This document shows positions 1-9,222 of a DNA stretch of 64,000 nt, one piece after another. Position 1 is the first letter of the stretch. Every line of letters starts with the position of its first letter. Both the position numbers and the translations under genes were made by a program. A model generated the notes under the pieces. That model did no database searches. It had not been told where the DNA came from and saw only the letters and a program-made list of their open reading frames with translations. This DNA comes from Peribacillus frigoritolerans (lineage in GTDB: Bacteria; Bacillota; Bacilli; Bacillales; DSM-1321): assembly GCF_001636405.1 (NCBI RefSeq), contig NZ_KV440950.1, positions 3,390,778 through 3,454,777 of the forward strand, in the 5' to 3' direction.

Positions 1-251
1 GCAACACCCGCAAGGTTACCCGTTCCTACCCGCGATGCCGTGCTTATGCAAAATGCCTGAAAGGATGTGACACCTTTTTTATCCGCAGTGGCCCCTTCTC
101 CCAAAAGCCTGAACATTTCCCCTACCATTCTGAATTGGACAAACTTCGTGCGGATGCTAAAATAAAGACCCAATCCCACCAACATGATGATCAATATGGA
201 AGACCATAGCACACCATTAGCCTCACTAATAAATTTTTCTAAGAACTCCAT
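1..251 (-). CDS. Sodium:amino-acid symporter (AGCS family), N-terminal part
   Basis: This is the first 83 codons of a gene that runs off the left edge of the window. The start ATG is at 249-251. The protein opens with a hydrophobic segment (SSILIIMLVGLGLYFSI) and then carries the family signature TASRVGTGNLAGVA, which matches the Na+/alanine-glycine symporter family (AlsT-like). Such proteins import alanine or glycine with sodium through the cytoplasmic membrane. The substrate cannot be told from this part. No partner gene is visible on this side, because the next gene is on the same strand but ends about 320 bp upstream, behind a terminator. Confidence 0.85.
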   Translation of the reverse strand, partial: MEFLEKFISEANGVLWSSILIIMLVGLGLYFSIRTKFVQFRMVGEMFRLLGEGATADKKGVTSFQAFCISTASRVGTGNLAGV

Positions 252-570
252 TAAATCAAACCCCTCTACTCAACTCTAATTATTATTATAAAAACATATA
301 CAACTATAATTTATTTTCCCGTGCATCGAGAAGATAAACAAATGAAACCCATAAAAAAAGGAAATTCCACAATGAATCTCCAATATAATAATATATTATA
401 TCCTAACACACGATTTTTTTCATTCATGAATTGGTGGAATCAATCGAAAAATATAATATTTCAGTATCATTTCCTTTAGATAATAATCATACTTCCTCAC
501 TTCATTAAACGTTCACTGCAACGTTAATTATACTCATATTCCAAACACATCTTGGATATAGCACATAAAA
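252..570. other. AT-rich intergenic region upstream of the symporter
   Basis: No gene seen. The stretch is very AT-rich around 380-410 and presumably carries the promoter of the partial symporter gene. I could not fix a -10/-35 pair with confidence. Confidence 0.4.
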
Positions 571-607
571 GCCTCACACGTCCTGGTTCCAGGTAAACGT
601 GCGAGGC
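571..607 (-). terminator. Intrinsic terminator of the acyl-CoA ligase operon
   Basis: The arms are GCCTCACACG (571-580) and CGTGCGAGGC (598-607), with an inner CCTGG/CCAGG stem at 582-593. On the minus strand the hairpin is followed by TTTTAT. It lies about 50 bp after the stop codon at 659. Confidence 0.75.
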
Positions 608-658
608 TTATTTGCATTCCTCTGCTCTATCTTATATTTGCTATAAGTCTCAATTTTG

Positions 659-2233
659 CTAAATGGTTAGAATACCTTGTGAAAACATCTTTCTTAATTC
701 TTTTTTATCTATTTTTCCAATCGGCGTTAATGGGAACTTATCAAGAAAATAGGCAATTTTAGGAACCATATACTTAGAGGTCCTTTGTTTGCAGAAATCA
801 ATTAATTCCTCACTAGTACAGCTCAATCCTTCATGCAATGCTATCACGACACACACTACTTCTCCCCAATCTGGATGGGGAACGCCAATGCATGCGCTCA
901 ATGCAACAGAAGGGTGCTGGTTCACCACTCGCTCCACTTCTGAAGAATATACGTTCATCCCGCCTGTAATGATCATATCTTTCTTCCTATCTACAATATA
1001 CAGGTAACCGCTTTCATCCCATTTACCAATATCCCCCGTGTAGAACCAGCCATCACGGATGTATTCACGGGTAAGATCCGGTCTTTGATAATATCCAACC
1101 ATCATGGCTGGGGACTTTACGATGATTTCTCCAAACTCGGTTGGTTTTACATCATTTCCATTCTCATCAATCAGTCGAACTTCGGTAAGAATGCACGGTT
1201 TTCCACAGCTTTTCAAAACTTCCGGATTATTATGATAAGCCCATACATGAGCGCTCTTCGATAGTCTTGAAATGACAATATTACATTCTGTCATGCCGTA
1301 TTGCTGGCGCATGATAGGCCCGAATACTTCAAAAGCTTCTTTAAGGCGCTTCTGCGAAATCGGTGACGCACCATAGAAGATATTGCGCATGGAGCTCATA
1401 TCATATTCCATCTTCTTGGTCTGATCAAGAAGCCTGTATAACATGGTCGGTACCATGAATGTCGTCGTGATTTCATGTTCCTTTATCGCCTGTATGAATG
1501 CTGCAGCGTCGAATGAGCCCATCACATAAACATGGACGCCTGAAACAAGGGATCTCCAAAGTAGTGAACCGGCTGAATGCACAATGGGCGTACTTAGCAA
1601 TACCCGGTCCCGGTCGTCCAGCGGGTCTTCGATAGCTGCAGAAAGTATCGCGGCGCCGAGTCCTTTCTGGGAATGCATGACGCCTTTGGGTGTACCCGTT
1701 GTCCCGCCTGTATAGGACAGAAGGGCAATGTCATCTTCTTCAGCTATTGGCAAGTCTAAATTATTTATTCCACCAGGCCATTTAAACAGTTCAAACTCCT
1801 CCGGGTAATTACTAGTAAAGCCAGGGAGCCCAATGACATGGACATCCTCCTTCTTCATTTCTTCCAAATACTCTAAGAAGGTGTCAAAGTGTGTCTGTGT
1901 AGCAATTATGACCACTTCTGGTTTTGCTTCCTTTAAAATGAATTGTATTTCTCGTTTTCCGAGTTTTTCACTTAATGGCACCAAGGTAGCCCCGCATTGC
2001 TGGACGGCCAAACCAAACATCACACTTTCTAAACTGTTTGGAATGATGGTCGCTATGCGGACGCCCCTTCCTGCACCTAAACGCATTAAATAAGAAGTGA
2101 TACGTTCTGTTTTCTTCCATAACTCGTCGTAGGTTATCGTTTCTCCGCTTGGCAACAAGGTAATAGCCGGCAGGTCACCGAATCGTTTCATTCCTTTATT
2201 CATCAGTGACTGAAATGTCAACTTATGCAGCAT
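659..2233 (-). CDS. AMP-forming acyl-CoA synthetase / CoA ligase
   Basis: A 524-residue class I adenylate-forming enzyme that would activate a carboxylic acid to its CoA thioester with ATP. The P-loop signature SYTGGTTGTPKGV is at about 173-185. The hinge and C-terminal signatures (YTGDIGKWDESGY, DRKKDMIITGGMNVYSSEVE) and the terminal catalytic lysine region (PLTPIGKIDKKEL) are all present, so the enzyme looks complete. The start has a strong GGGGGAGG site. It lies 27 bp after an acyl-CoA dehydrogenase gene on the same strand, so the two are probably co-transcribed and handle the same acid: ligation to CoA, then alpha,beta-oxidation. A LysR gene and an MFS carrier upstream fit an organic-acid uptake and degradation unit. 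The substrate is not evident. Confidence 0.9.
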   Translation of the reverse strand: MLHKLTFQSLMNKGMKRFGDLPAITLLPSGETITYDELWKKTERITSYLMRLGAGRGVRIATIIPNSLESVMFGLAVQQCGATLVPLSEKLGKREIQFILKEAKPEVVIIATQTHFDTFLEYLEEMKKEDVHVIGLPGFTSNYPEEFELFKWPGGINNLDLPIAEEDDIALLSYTGGTTGTPKGVMHSQKGLGAAILSAAIEDPLDDRDRVLLSTPIVHSAGSLLWRSLVSGVHVYVMGSFDAAAFIQAIKEHEITTTFMVPTMLYRLLDQTKKMEYDMSSMRNIFYGASPISQKRLKEAFEVFGPIMRQQYGMTECNIVISRLSKSAHVWAYHNNPEVLKSCGKPCILTEVRLIDENGNDVKPTEFGEIIVKSPAMMVGYYQRPDLTREYIRDGWFYTGDIGKWDESGYLYIVDRKKDMIITGGMNVYSSEVERVVNQHPSVALSACIGVPHPDWGEVVCVVIALHEGLSCTSEELIDFCKQRTSKYMVPKIAYFLDKFPLTPIGKIDKKELRKMFSQGILTI

Positions 2234-2260
2234 GAATTTTTTCCTCCCCCGAAAAAGTTT

Positions 2261-3433
2261 TCACCCTTTTAATAGTGCTTTGGCAATTGTATTTTTTTGA
2301 ATCTCTGAGGTTCCGCTCAGAATCCGATACATCCGGGCACTCCTGTACATTTTTTCTACTGGATGCCCTTTTACCAAGCCTTTGGAGCCAAAGATTTGGA
2401 TGGCCTTGTCAGCCACACGGCTATTGACCTCTGAAGCAAACAGCTTGGCCATGGACGTACCGGCCCGATCCTCTTTTCCTTGATCAATTTTATCAACCAC
2501 ATCATAGACCATGCATTTTGCTGCATAGATTTCCGTCGCCATATCTGCGAGCATATGCTGAATTGCCTGGAAGTCACCGATGGGCCGGCCATACTGGACT
2601 CGCGTTTTGGCATGTTCAATAGATAAATCGAGAAGGTGTTGAGCCATTCCGATAAAGCCGGCGGCATGGGAAGCGCGATTTGTATTTATTCTTTTCAATC
2701 CGAGCAGCAACCCTTTTCCTGGTTCTCCGATTATATTGGCGGCAGGCACCCGACAATGATTGAAATTCAATTCGGCATGTATGCGTTCTCCTGATAAGGG
2801 AACTTGAATGTCTCCTAGTTCAAACCCTGGATGTTGTGGTGTTTTTTTATCAACTAGGAAAGCAGTGATCCTTTCTTTTTCTCCTTTCCGGGATTCTTTC
2901 GCTATGACAATGGCGAAATCAGCATAGGGGGCCGCACTGATAAAATGTTTCTTTCCGCTTAATATATAATCATTTCCGTCTTTAACGGCTGTTGTTTCGA
3001 TAGCGAATGCATCCGAACCTGCATTTGGTTCTGTAAGGGCAAAGCAGCAACTCACTTCTCCCGTCACAACGGGCATCACATATTTTTCTATTTGCTCCGG
3101 TGTAAAACTTTCCAACATCTGACCAATTCTTAGCGGCCCGCCAATCTCCCCTATAACCTGCCCCCATAAAACCGCTCCGGAACGTGCCAATTCTTCCTTG
3201 AACATGCATAATCCTTTTAAGCTTACTTCTTGTCCGCCATATTTTTCAGGGAGGTTAATTCCGTAAAAGCCCAATTCCCTGGATCTTTTCCTTGCCCATT
3301 TTATGGCTTCCATCGGAATATCCTCTTCAGCGTTCAAGCCATGCTCCTGTTCATATGGAAGCAATTCATTTTGGATGAAATCCTGCAACTTTGTTTGAAG
3401 CACCTCTAATTTCTCTTCCTGGGTCGTAACCAT
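2261..3433 (-). CDS. Acyl-CoA dehydrogenase family protein with atypical catalytic position
   Basis: A 390-residue flavoprotein of the acyl-CoA dehydrogenase family. The FAD/substrate signature CFALTEPNAGSD and the C-terminal region ARMYRILSGTSEIQKN are clear. In medium- and short-chain enzymes the catalytic base is the Glu of the motif YEGT; here the aligned residue is Ser373 (LSGT). The alternative Glu used by isovaleryl- and long-chain enzymes (LERL) aligns with Lys (LKRI). Either the base lies elsewhere or the protein catalyses a different acyl-CoA reaction. It is transcribed just ahead of the CoA ligase gene, with an AAAGGGG ribosome site at its start. A LysR regulator gene precedes it on the same strand. 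Confidence 0.85.
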   Translation of the reverse strand: MVTTQEEKLEVLQTKLQDFIQNELLPYEQEHGLNAEEDIPMEAIKWARKRSRELGFYGINLPEKYGGQEVSLKGLCMFKEELARSGAVLWGQVIGEIGGPLRIGQMLESFTPEQIEKYVMPVVTGEVSCCFALTEPNAGSDAFAIETTAVKDGNDYILSGKKHFISAAPYADFAIVIAKESRKGEKERITAFLVDKKTPQHPGFELGDIQVPLSGERIHAELNFNHCRVPAANIIGEPGKGLLLGLKRINTNRASHAAGFIGMAQHLLDLSIEHAKTRVQYGRPIGDFQAIQHMLADMATEIYAAKCMVYDVVDKIDQGKEDRAGTSMAKLFASEVNSRVADKAIQIFGSKGLVKGHPVEKMYRSARMYRILSGTSEIQKNTIAKALLKG

Positions 3434-3575
3434 ATGTTTCCCCTTTCGATTTTTATTTTCGTCTTACTTTTTAAATATTTGAAATGTTATAAAATCAATT
3501 TTAAATGTAAATAATATTTAAGTAAAATAAGGATATATGATATAAATATAAAAAATATTGATGTAAATAAAAAAA

Positions 3576-3607
3576 TATTAGTTCCCTATCATCATAGGAA
3601 ACTAATA
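3576..3607 (-). terminator. Hairpin overlapping the LysR stop codon
   Basis: Inverted repeat with 13-base arms (3576-3588 and 3595-3607, one mismatch) and a 6-base loop. The TAG stop of the LysR gene (3602-3604) sits inside the stem. The minus-strand continuation is AT-rich, so it is probably a terminator separating the regulator from the acyl-CoA dehydrogenase gene. Confidence 0.6.
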
Positions 3608-4507
3608 TTTAAGAGTGGTGTAGAATTCGAGACATTTTATAAACTCCCTGGCAGCTTTTGAAAAGTACTGCTTCTTAGAGCAAACGTAACCGAATTCCAT
3701 TGTATTATTTTCCATCTCCACCAAAGGAATGGCCACAAGCTCCCCGCTTAGGAAATAGGGGTCGCTGTTAACTCCAATATCATAAGAAAAGGCAATCGCT
3801 AATCCCTCAGCGACGGTTTTTTTGATGATCTCTGTATTATTTGTGAAAAACAAAATATTCATCTCACCGTAATGATCAAAAAAAACTTTAATGAACGACT
3901 TCATTCTTGGTCCATTGTAAATGACCAAATTTTGGTCCATAAGCTCTCGTGGGGTTATGCTTTTACGGTTAACTAAAGGTGAGTTCTTACTGACCATCAC
4001 AATCACTTTTGCTTCCATCAAAGGTTGGAATTCCAACTCAATTTCTTTTGGTTTAACCTTTGGGATATTCAATAGCCCGATGTCTATCTTACCATTCCGT
4101 ACTTCTTCGGTTATCTCTTGTCCCCCTTTTTCTTCAATGACAATTTTCACCTTGGGATACTTCTTCTTAAATAAGGCCAAGGATTTAGGCAAAACCGTTA
4201 GAAATAAACCTTGTGTTGATGAAAGGCGCAACTCTTTTTCCATCGTATCTGAATGTATTTGGGCACTGTCTCTTATTTCTTCCAATTTGCTTAATACTTC
4301 AAGAGCTTTCTGGATGATTTCCTTTCCGTCTTCTGTAGGTATGGTTCCTAACCTTGACCTCTTGAAGATTTTTATACCTAATTCCTTCTCCAAACTCGTA
4401 ATGGCCATACTGATTCCAGATTGAGAGATATGGAGGCTTTCTGATGCCGTGGAAATCGAGTTAACCTCGGCTACCTTAATGATATATTCTAATTGTTCAA
4501 TATTCAT
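3602..4507 (-). CDS. LysR-family transcriptional regulator
   Basis: A 301-residue LysR regulator. It has an N-terminal winged helix (about 1-60, with STASESLHISQSGISMAITS as the recognition region) and a substrate-binding domain from about 90 that resembles the CysB/CynR type. The start ATG is preceded by GAAGGAGA. It stands between an MFS carrier gene and the acyl-CoA dehydrogenase/ligase pair, all on the same strand, so by position it probably regulates the dehydrogenase/ligase pair in response to an organic acid or its CoA ester. The effector is unknown. Confidence 0.9.
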   Translation of the reverse strand: MNIEQLEYIIKVAEVNSISTASESLHISQSGISMAITSLEKELGIKIFKRSRLGTIPTEDGKEIIQKALEVLSKLEEIRDSAQIHSDTMEKELRLSSTQGLFLTVLPKSLALFKKKYPKVKIVIEEKGGQEITEEVRNGKIDIGLLNIPKVKPKEIELEFQPLMEAKVIVMVSKNSPLVNRKSITPRELMDQNLVIYNGPRMKSFIKVFFDHYGEMNILFFTNNTEIIKKTVAEGLAIAFSYDIGVNSDPYFLSGELVAIPLVEMENNTMEFGYVCSKKQYFSKAAREFIKCLEFYTTLKY

Positions 4508-4624
4508 GGTTTATTCTCCTTCTAGCCTATTACTACTATCATACCTCGAACAGAAAGCCCTTTCAATTTTAGAGAAGTGGAATCAGAACACCTCAAGCTG
4601 TATCCTCAAAAGCAGAATCCAGTT

Positions 4625-5863
4625 TTATACAATGGTAGATGTTTTTTCGTATTCTTTAGCGGGTTGTGCCTGATTATTTTTAATAGATACGGCAACAATC
4701 GTTCCCAATAACGCTATTATCACCAAAAACAGGAAAGCGGCATTATAGGAGTCATTAAACAGACTGATAATCAAACCGAGGGCTAAAGGAGAAACCGCAC
4801 CAGCAATTTGACCGGCAAAAGTTACGAGTCCGGAGGCAGAGCCCGTTAGTTCCTTTGGTGAGTATTTTATGATGATCGTATATAGAACGGTTCCAAAGAA
4901 AGACAGTGCTACGGAGTTGAGGGTGAGATACGTGATGATAAGTCCTATAGACGTGGCGTTAGACATTAAAAAGAGAAAAATTGCCGATAATAAAGCGCCT
5001 GCAGCGGCAAGATACTTCTCCCGGTTAGCCATATGTTTATCCAGAAGCCACCCGCTTACATTAAACATCAAGAAACCAAAAATATAAGGGATTGCCAATA
5101 AACCTCCGGCGGCTATTAAATCCACTCCTTTTTCTTTAACCAAATATATAGGCATCCAAGTGATCAAACCATAGTTGATAATATTTGATATAAACTTGAA
5201 TGTTATGAGTTTCCAAATATTTTCGATTTTAAATAACAGTTTCAGAGCAACCTTTTTTTGTTTCGGTTTGTCTTTTTTAACCTCTTGATTTCCTTGAGGC
5301 TTGAGAATGAACCAAATTCCGAAAGAAGCCAATATCCCTAGAATTCCGGCAATGGTAAACATGCCCCGCCAACCGAATGCCACCACCATTGAAGCAGCAA
5401 GTGCAGTACCTAATATCCCGCCAATATTTTGGGCAGACAGGAAAAACGAATTTGCCCGGCCCCGTTCTTCTTCCGGGAAGTTATCTCTTATAGTGGACAT
5501 ACTGGCAGGATAGAAAGGCCCTTCACCTAACCCGAACAGAAAACGGATGAATAATAAAGACATAAATGACCAAGCAAACCCAGTCATTACAGTGAACAAG
5601 GACCAACTAAACAAAGAAACAGTAACCATGACCCTGGCGCCATACTTATCGGTCATCCATCCACCAAGCGGTTGCATGAGTGAGTAGCTAACAAAAAATA
5701 TACTAATTAAAATACCTGTCTGGGACGTAGTGAGATGAAACTCTTCTGCAATAGGAATAATCCCGACATTTATGGCGACGCGATCAAAAAAACTTAAAAT
5801 CATTCCAACAAATAAAAGGCCGCTAATCATTATTTTTCGTTTCTTACTTGCATATAACTGCAT
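4625..5863 (-). CDS. MFS transporter, anion:cation symporter-like
   Basis: A 412-residue major facilitator protein with about 12 membrane segments. The first-loop motif GGWMTDKYGARV follows TM2 and RFLFGLGEGPFYPA is in TM4, both typical of the ACS branch that imports organic anions such as hexuronates, galactonate and aromatic acids. It is the first gene of a same-strand set of carrier, LysR regulator, acyl-CoA dehydrogenase and CoA ligase, so it may import the acid the two enzymes use. A possible catabolite-control site lies about 50 bp upstream of the start. The substrate is not known. Confidence 0.88.
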   Translation of the reverse strand: MQLYASKKRKIMISGLLFVGMILSFFDRVAINVGIIPIAEEFHLTTSQTGILISIFFVSYSLMQPLGGWMTDKYGARVMVTVSLFSWSLFTVMTGFAWSFMSLLFIRFLFGLGEGPFYPASMSTIRDNFPEEERGRANSFFLSAQNIGGILGTALAASMVVAFGWRGMFTIAGILGILASFGIWFILKPQGNQEVKKDKPKQKKVALKLLFKIENIWKLITFKFISNIINYGLITWMPIYLVKEKGVDLIAAGGLLAIPYIFGFLMFNVSGWLLDKHMANREKYLAAAGALLSAIFLFLMSNATSIGLIITYLTLNSVALSFFGTVLYTIIIKYSPKELTGSASGLVTFAGQIAGAVSPLALGLIISLFNDSYNAAFLFLVIIALLGTIVAVSIKNNQAQPAKEYEKTSTIV

Positions 5864-5908
5864 TTACCATCACTCCATTTTTTCATATTTTCACAAAACC
5901 TCGGTCGC

Positions 5909-5926
5909 ATAGGAAGCGCTTACAAT
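5909..5926 (-). promoter_or_regulatory. Candidate cre (CcpA) site upstream of the MFS gene
   Basis: Read on the minus strand, TTGTAAGCGCTTCCT resembles the catabolite-responsive element consensus (WTGNAANCGNWNNCW). It lies about 50-60 bp before the MFS start, where binding would block transcription. One site matched by eye only. Confidence 0.35.
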
Positions 5927-6055
5927 CCCCTTCGAATTACAAAACTTGAAATTTTCTTTTTACGGTTATTGACTTTTGTTCTGTAACTATTAGGAGCGTT
6001 TCATAAAAAAATAAAAACGAAACAGGATGCCTACAGGAATAATTAATACATTCAA

Positions 6056-6086
6056 ACCCACGAGACTGCTAAGTAGACTCGTGGGT
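6056..6086 (-). terminator. Terminator-like hairpin after the alkylsulfatase gene
   Basis: Arms ACCCACGAG (6056-6064) and CTCGTGGGT (6078-6086). It is enclosed by a second weaker pair (6019-6029 with 6095-6106), so the whole 85-bp segment can fold back. It lies about 40 bp beyond the stop of the minus-strand gene. The T-run is weak. Confidence 0.6.
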
Positions 6087-6127
6087 AACCGATCCATCCT
6101 GGTTTCAGAATATGAAGTGGTTGATTA

Positions 6128-8107
6128 TCACGGAGTTACGATATTAACCTTTGGTTGGAATTGATCCAGCAAAGTCAGGAAATCTTCAAACTGTTTTTTA
6201 TCACCGGAAATGGCAACTTTACCGGCTGCTTCCATTTTGGATAAATCTTCACGTCCCAGAGCAATCTGATAGAAGGTCATTTTATCTAATGTTAATGCTG
6301 CATCAGGGTTGGACGCTATTTTCCCTTTATTAAAGTTCAATACAGAATTATTCAGATCGATCGTGTAATTGGTTTTCGAATCTGTAAATGTCAAATTGAA
6401 AGTCATATTCTTATTTTCCGCTTTCATTCCGTTTAATTTAATGGACAAGAATTTCAGGAAATCATCCATTGGCGTATCGAGATTCATCATTCCGCCACTT
6501 CCCTTCGAGTCTGCCACACCATTCCTTAACTCGTCTGCGCCAGTAAGATAGAAATTACGCCACACAGAAGATTCTGCTGTGTATCCTAATTGCTCATAAG
6601 CTTTAGCCAGTAAATTTTTTGCTTCTGTATTTTTCGGGTTAGCCATGACTACATGCTTTAAGACTTGAGCCACCCAGCGATATTCCCCTTTTTTATAATC
6701 GAGTTTTGCCTGTTTAATGACCTTCTTTTCCCCACCCATATATTGTACATATTTAGCGCCCGATTCCTCTTGTGGTAATGGATCCAAGTCAGATGGATTA
6801 CCGTTGAAATATCCTAAATAAAAGTTGTACACCGCCTTTACGTTATGTTTCAATGTTCCGTAATACCCCCGATTGGCCCAGACTTTATCCAACTTTTCAG
6901 GAAGCTTTAACTCTTCCGCGATTTCATCAGGTGTAAGTCCTAAATTAGCTAATCGTATAGTTTGGTCATGAATATATTTGTACAAATCACGCTGACTCTC
7001 CAACTGCTCCAAAACATCGTCCCTTCCCCATATGGGCCATGTATGGGCTGTAACCATAGCATCTATATCCTCGTTTCCAAACAGATCAACTGTTTCATCA
7101 AGTGCTTTCACCCATTTTAGGGTATCTCTGGTTTTAGCTCCCCTTAATGTATAAATATTATGTAACGTGTGTCCGGTGTTTTCCGCTACCACTAAAGTTT
7201 TGTAATCATTGATATAATAATGCATTTCAGATGGAGCTTCCGAATCCGGTGTCAATAAAAATTTAAATGTAATTCCGTCTATTTCCACCGTTTGAATATC
7301 ATCCTTCACTTCCATTGTTGGAGGTAAATAGCTAAAAGTTCCGTTACTTAGTCCTGGGCCAATACCAGAAGTAACAAATCCCCTTTCACTTGCGGGTAAG
7401 AGATTTCCAAACATATAACCTGCACGGCGAGACATTATATTGCCTAAAAGAATGTTTTCACTTAGCGCTTCATCGTTAAAACCTGCCGGGACAATAATCG
7501 GCACTTTAGCTGGATTTTCAGCATATTGAGCAATGCCTTTCATACCGCCAAAGTGATCCGCATGACTGTGACTAATGACAATTGCACTTACTGGATTTTT
7601 GGGCCGATGTTCAAAATAAAGCTCCATGGCTGCTTTGGCCGTTTCTATAGTAGAAAGTGTATCCAAAACTATTAATCCTGTTTTTCCTTCCACAATGGTA
7701 AGCACTGATAAATCCTGGCCCCGAACTTGATAAACGCCATCCACCACTTTAAATAAGCCTGTTATATTTTGTAACTGAGCTTGCCTCCACAAGCTTGGGT
7801 TTACAGTAAAGCTTGCCGGCTGATCTTCTTTGATGAATGAATATCGATTACTATCCCATACCACGTCACCTTTTGAATTTTTAATAGGATTCATATTCAA
7901 AGGCGCTATAAATCCTTTATGTGCATTCTTGAAATCTTCTTTATCTGTAAAATTCAACTGTTCATAAAAAGCCTTATTTGCTGAGATTGTTGCATCTGTT
8001 GCCGGCATCGGCTCATCTGAAGCAGCATTTGTAACAGAAGAATCTGCCAGTAAAATAAAAACAATGGGAACGGTTACAATTCCTTTTATAAAAGATATTT
8101 TGGACAT
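6128..8107 (-). CDS. Secreted linear-alkylsulfatase (SdsA1/BDS1 type)
   Basis: A 659-residue protein matching the secreted alkylsulfatases that cleave sulfate from alkyl sulfates such as SDS. It starts with a signal peptide (basic SKISFIKG, hydrophobic core, likely cut near VTNA-AS). The metallo-beta-lactamase fold carries the zinc motif SHSHADHFGG with His180, His182, Asp184 and His185. Further ligand candidates are the Glu in VAENTGH and the His in TAHTWPIWG. A helical dimerisation domain follows (about 430-540), then a C-terminal SCP2-like domain (about 545-655). The length agrees with P. aeruginosa SdsA1. It is apparently transcribed alone. Confidence 0.88.
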   Translation of the reverse strand: MSKISFIKGIVTVPIVFILLADSSVTNAASDEPMPATDATISANKAFYEQLNFTDKEDFKNAHKGFIAPLNMNPIKNSKGDVVWDSNRYSFIKEDQPASFTVNPSLWRQAQLQNITGLFKVVDGVYQVRGQDLSVLTIVEGKTGLIVLDTLSTIETAKAAMELYFEHRPKNPVSAIVISHSHADHFGGMKGIAQYAENPAKVPIIVPAGFNDEALSENILLGNIMSRRAGYMFGNLLPASERGFVTSGIGPGLSNGTFSYLPPTMEVKDDIQTVEIDGITFKFLLTPDSEAPSEMHYYINDYKTLVVAENTGHTLHNIYTLRGAKTRDTLKWVKALDETVDLFGNEDIDAMVTAHTWPIWGRDDVLEQLESQRDLYKYIHDQTIRLANLGLTPDEIAEELKLPEKLDKVWANRGYYGTLKHNVKAVYNFYLGYFNGNPSDLDPLPQEESGAKYVQYMGGEKKVIKQAKLDYKKGEYRWVAQVLKHVVMANPKNTEAKNLLAKAYEQLGYTAESSVWRNFYLTGADELRNGVADSKGSGGMMNLDTPMDDFLKFLSIKLNGMKAENKNMTFNLTFTDSKTNYTIDLNNSVLNFNKGKIASNPDAALTLDKMTFYQIALGREDLSKMEAAGKVAISGDKKQFEDFLTLLDQFQPKVNIVTP

Positions 8108-8301
8108 TTCATACCCCTTTCTAAGTAGATATCTTGTATCTATTCCGAATGTCGAAGTCGTTTTTTTCGATTTTTTTGAATAATATGAATTTATCTTATA
8201 ATTAATTTGCCATTAAGTATATTTCCTATTTCTAATAATAACTTCAATTTTATTTATATAAAGGCAATGTTAAATTCTAATGTTGATATTTGACCATAAG
8301 A

Positions 8302-8326
8302 AAACCGCCTTGGTGAAAAGGCGGTT
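8302..8326 (-). terminator. Terminator hairpin abutted by an IS remnant
   Basis: Arms AACCGCCTT (8303-8311) and AAGGCGGTT (8318-8326). On the minus strand it is followed by TTTTCTT, a proper terminator for genes lying to the right. The IS1182-type end begins at the very next base, 8327. Only one copy of this hairpin is left, so the far end of the insertion has been lost. Confidence 0.65.
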
Positions 8327-8720
8327 CAGACTGTAGACAAACTTGATGAAAATCGAGTTTGTCTACAGTTTTTTTTGGCTTGTGCAAATTTGGACGTTGA
8401 TTTCCACTTCAGGCATTCGCTTTCCGCGGGCGGTCCGGGAGCCTCCTCGGCGCACTTGCGCCTGTGGGGTCTCCCTTTAACTCGCTATTCCTGCAGGAGT
8501 CTCGTACCTTCCGTTCCAATCAACTATGTTTAAAATTTTAGATGGAACTCCTTTTGCCTACAGTCTTTTTTGTTTTAAAATAGAACTATTAAAACTTAAG
8601 GTGATGAGGATGCTTTCGAAACAAGATTCTATTCAGCGAGATCAACTTGAAATGATTACTTTAGATCAACTGGTGCCTGCGAATCATTTAGTTCGTAAAA
8701 TTGAGGCTTCCATTCAAAGT
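8327..8720 (+). mobile_element. IS1182-family remnant A (left end plus transposase start)
   Basis: It begins with the terminal sequence CAGACTGTAGACAAA, which forms a 13-bp stem with 8356-8368. A GC-rich non-coding block (about 8395-8525, repeated at 12.5, 40.7 and 54.3 kb) follows, then the first 35-40 codons of a transposase (from about 8601: MLSKQDSIQRDQLEMI...). Homology to the copy at 40.6 kb stops near 8715 and the sequence then runs into the DUF2975 gene end. The rest of the element is deleted. Confidence 0.8.
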
Positions 8721-8736
8721 CCTACATATCCTTTAA

Positions 8737-9222
8737 TCATTCATTTTTCGACATTATATCTGGGGCATTTTTTAATGGCTTTTGAAGTGCGTCCACAATG
8801 GCTGCGATGATACTTGTTGCTAAAATACCCATTAGACCTAATGATGTAGGACCCGCTGCATCATCACTACCTGTGACTTTAACAAGCACCCTTAAGCTTA
8901 CTATTCCTAAGAAAATGAGGAAAATGACTGTAAAAGCACATTTCTTTATAATCTTCAAAGATTTAAGGGATAATTCAGAGAAAGCCTTGTTCTTTTCGAT
9001 GTAGGTTAATAGTTTATATGCTTGATACAACGCAATAGAAAACGCAATACAGAATCCGTATGCACATACTAAAAAGGGGATTAGGAAGTAAGCCGTATCT
9101 GGATGTACCCTTGCATCTCTAACGGCTATCTCAGGCAACCAGATACACAAAGCAACCACTGCAGTTCCAGCCAGAAAAATAATTACCTTTAAGAAAGTGG
9201 TTGAACCTCGTTTAACATTCAT
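8737..9222 (-). CDS. DUF2975 membrane protein (YoaS-like)
   Basis: A 161-residue protein with four hydrophobic segments (about 11-30, 44-66, 92-112 and 125-143). The opening MNVKRGSTTFLKVIIFLAG and the overall layout match DUF2975, whose B. subtilis member is YoaS. A GAGGTG ribosome site precedes the ATG. In Bacillus this family usually sits directly upstream of a small Cro/C1-type regulator gene (YozG-like). Here that position is taken by the broken end of IS remnant A, so the partner was probably lost. The C-terminus (PDIMSKNE) lies next to the deletion junction and may be slightly altered. Function unknown. Confidence 0.75.
   Translation of the reverse strand: MNVKRGSTTFLKVIIFLAGTAVVALCIWLPEIAVRDARVHPDTAYFLIPFLVCAYGFCIAFSIALYQAYKLLTYIEKNKAFSELSLKSLKIIKKCAFTVIFLIFLGIVSLRVLVKVTGSDDAAGPTSLGLMGILATSIIAAIVDALQKPLKNAPDIMSKNE

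Noticed and set aside
6019..6106. A riboswitch or MITE formed by the nested inverted repeats
   Set aside because: It stands downstream of the alkylsulfatase gene, has no conserved riboswitch core and no second copy in the window; a terminator is enough.
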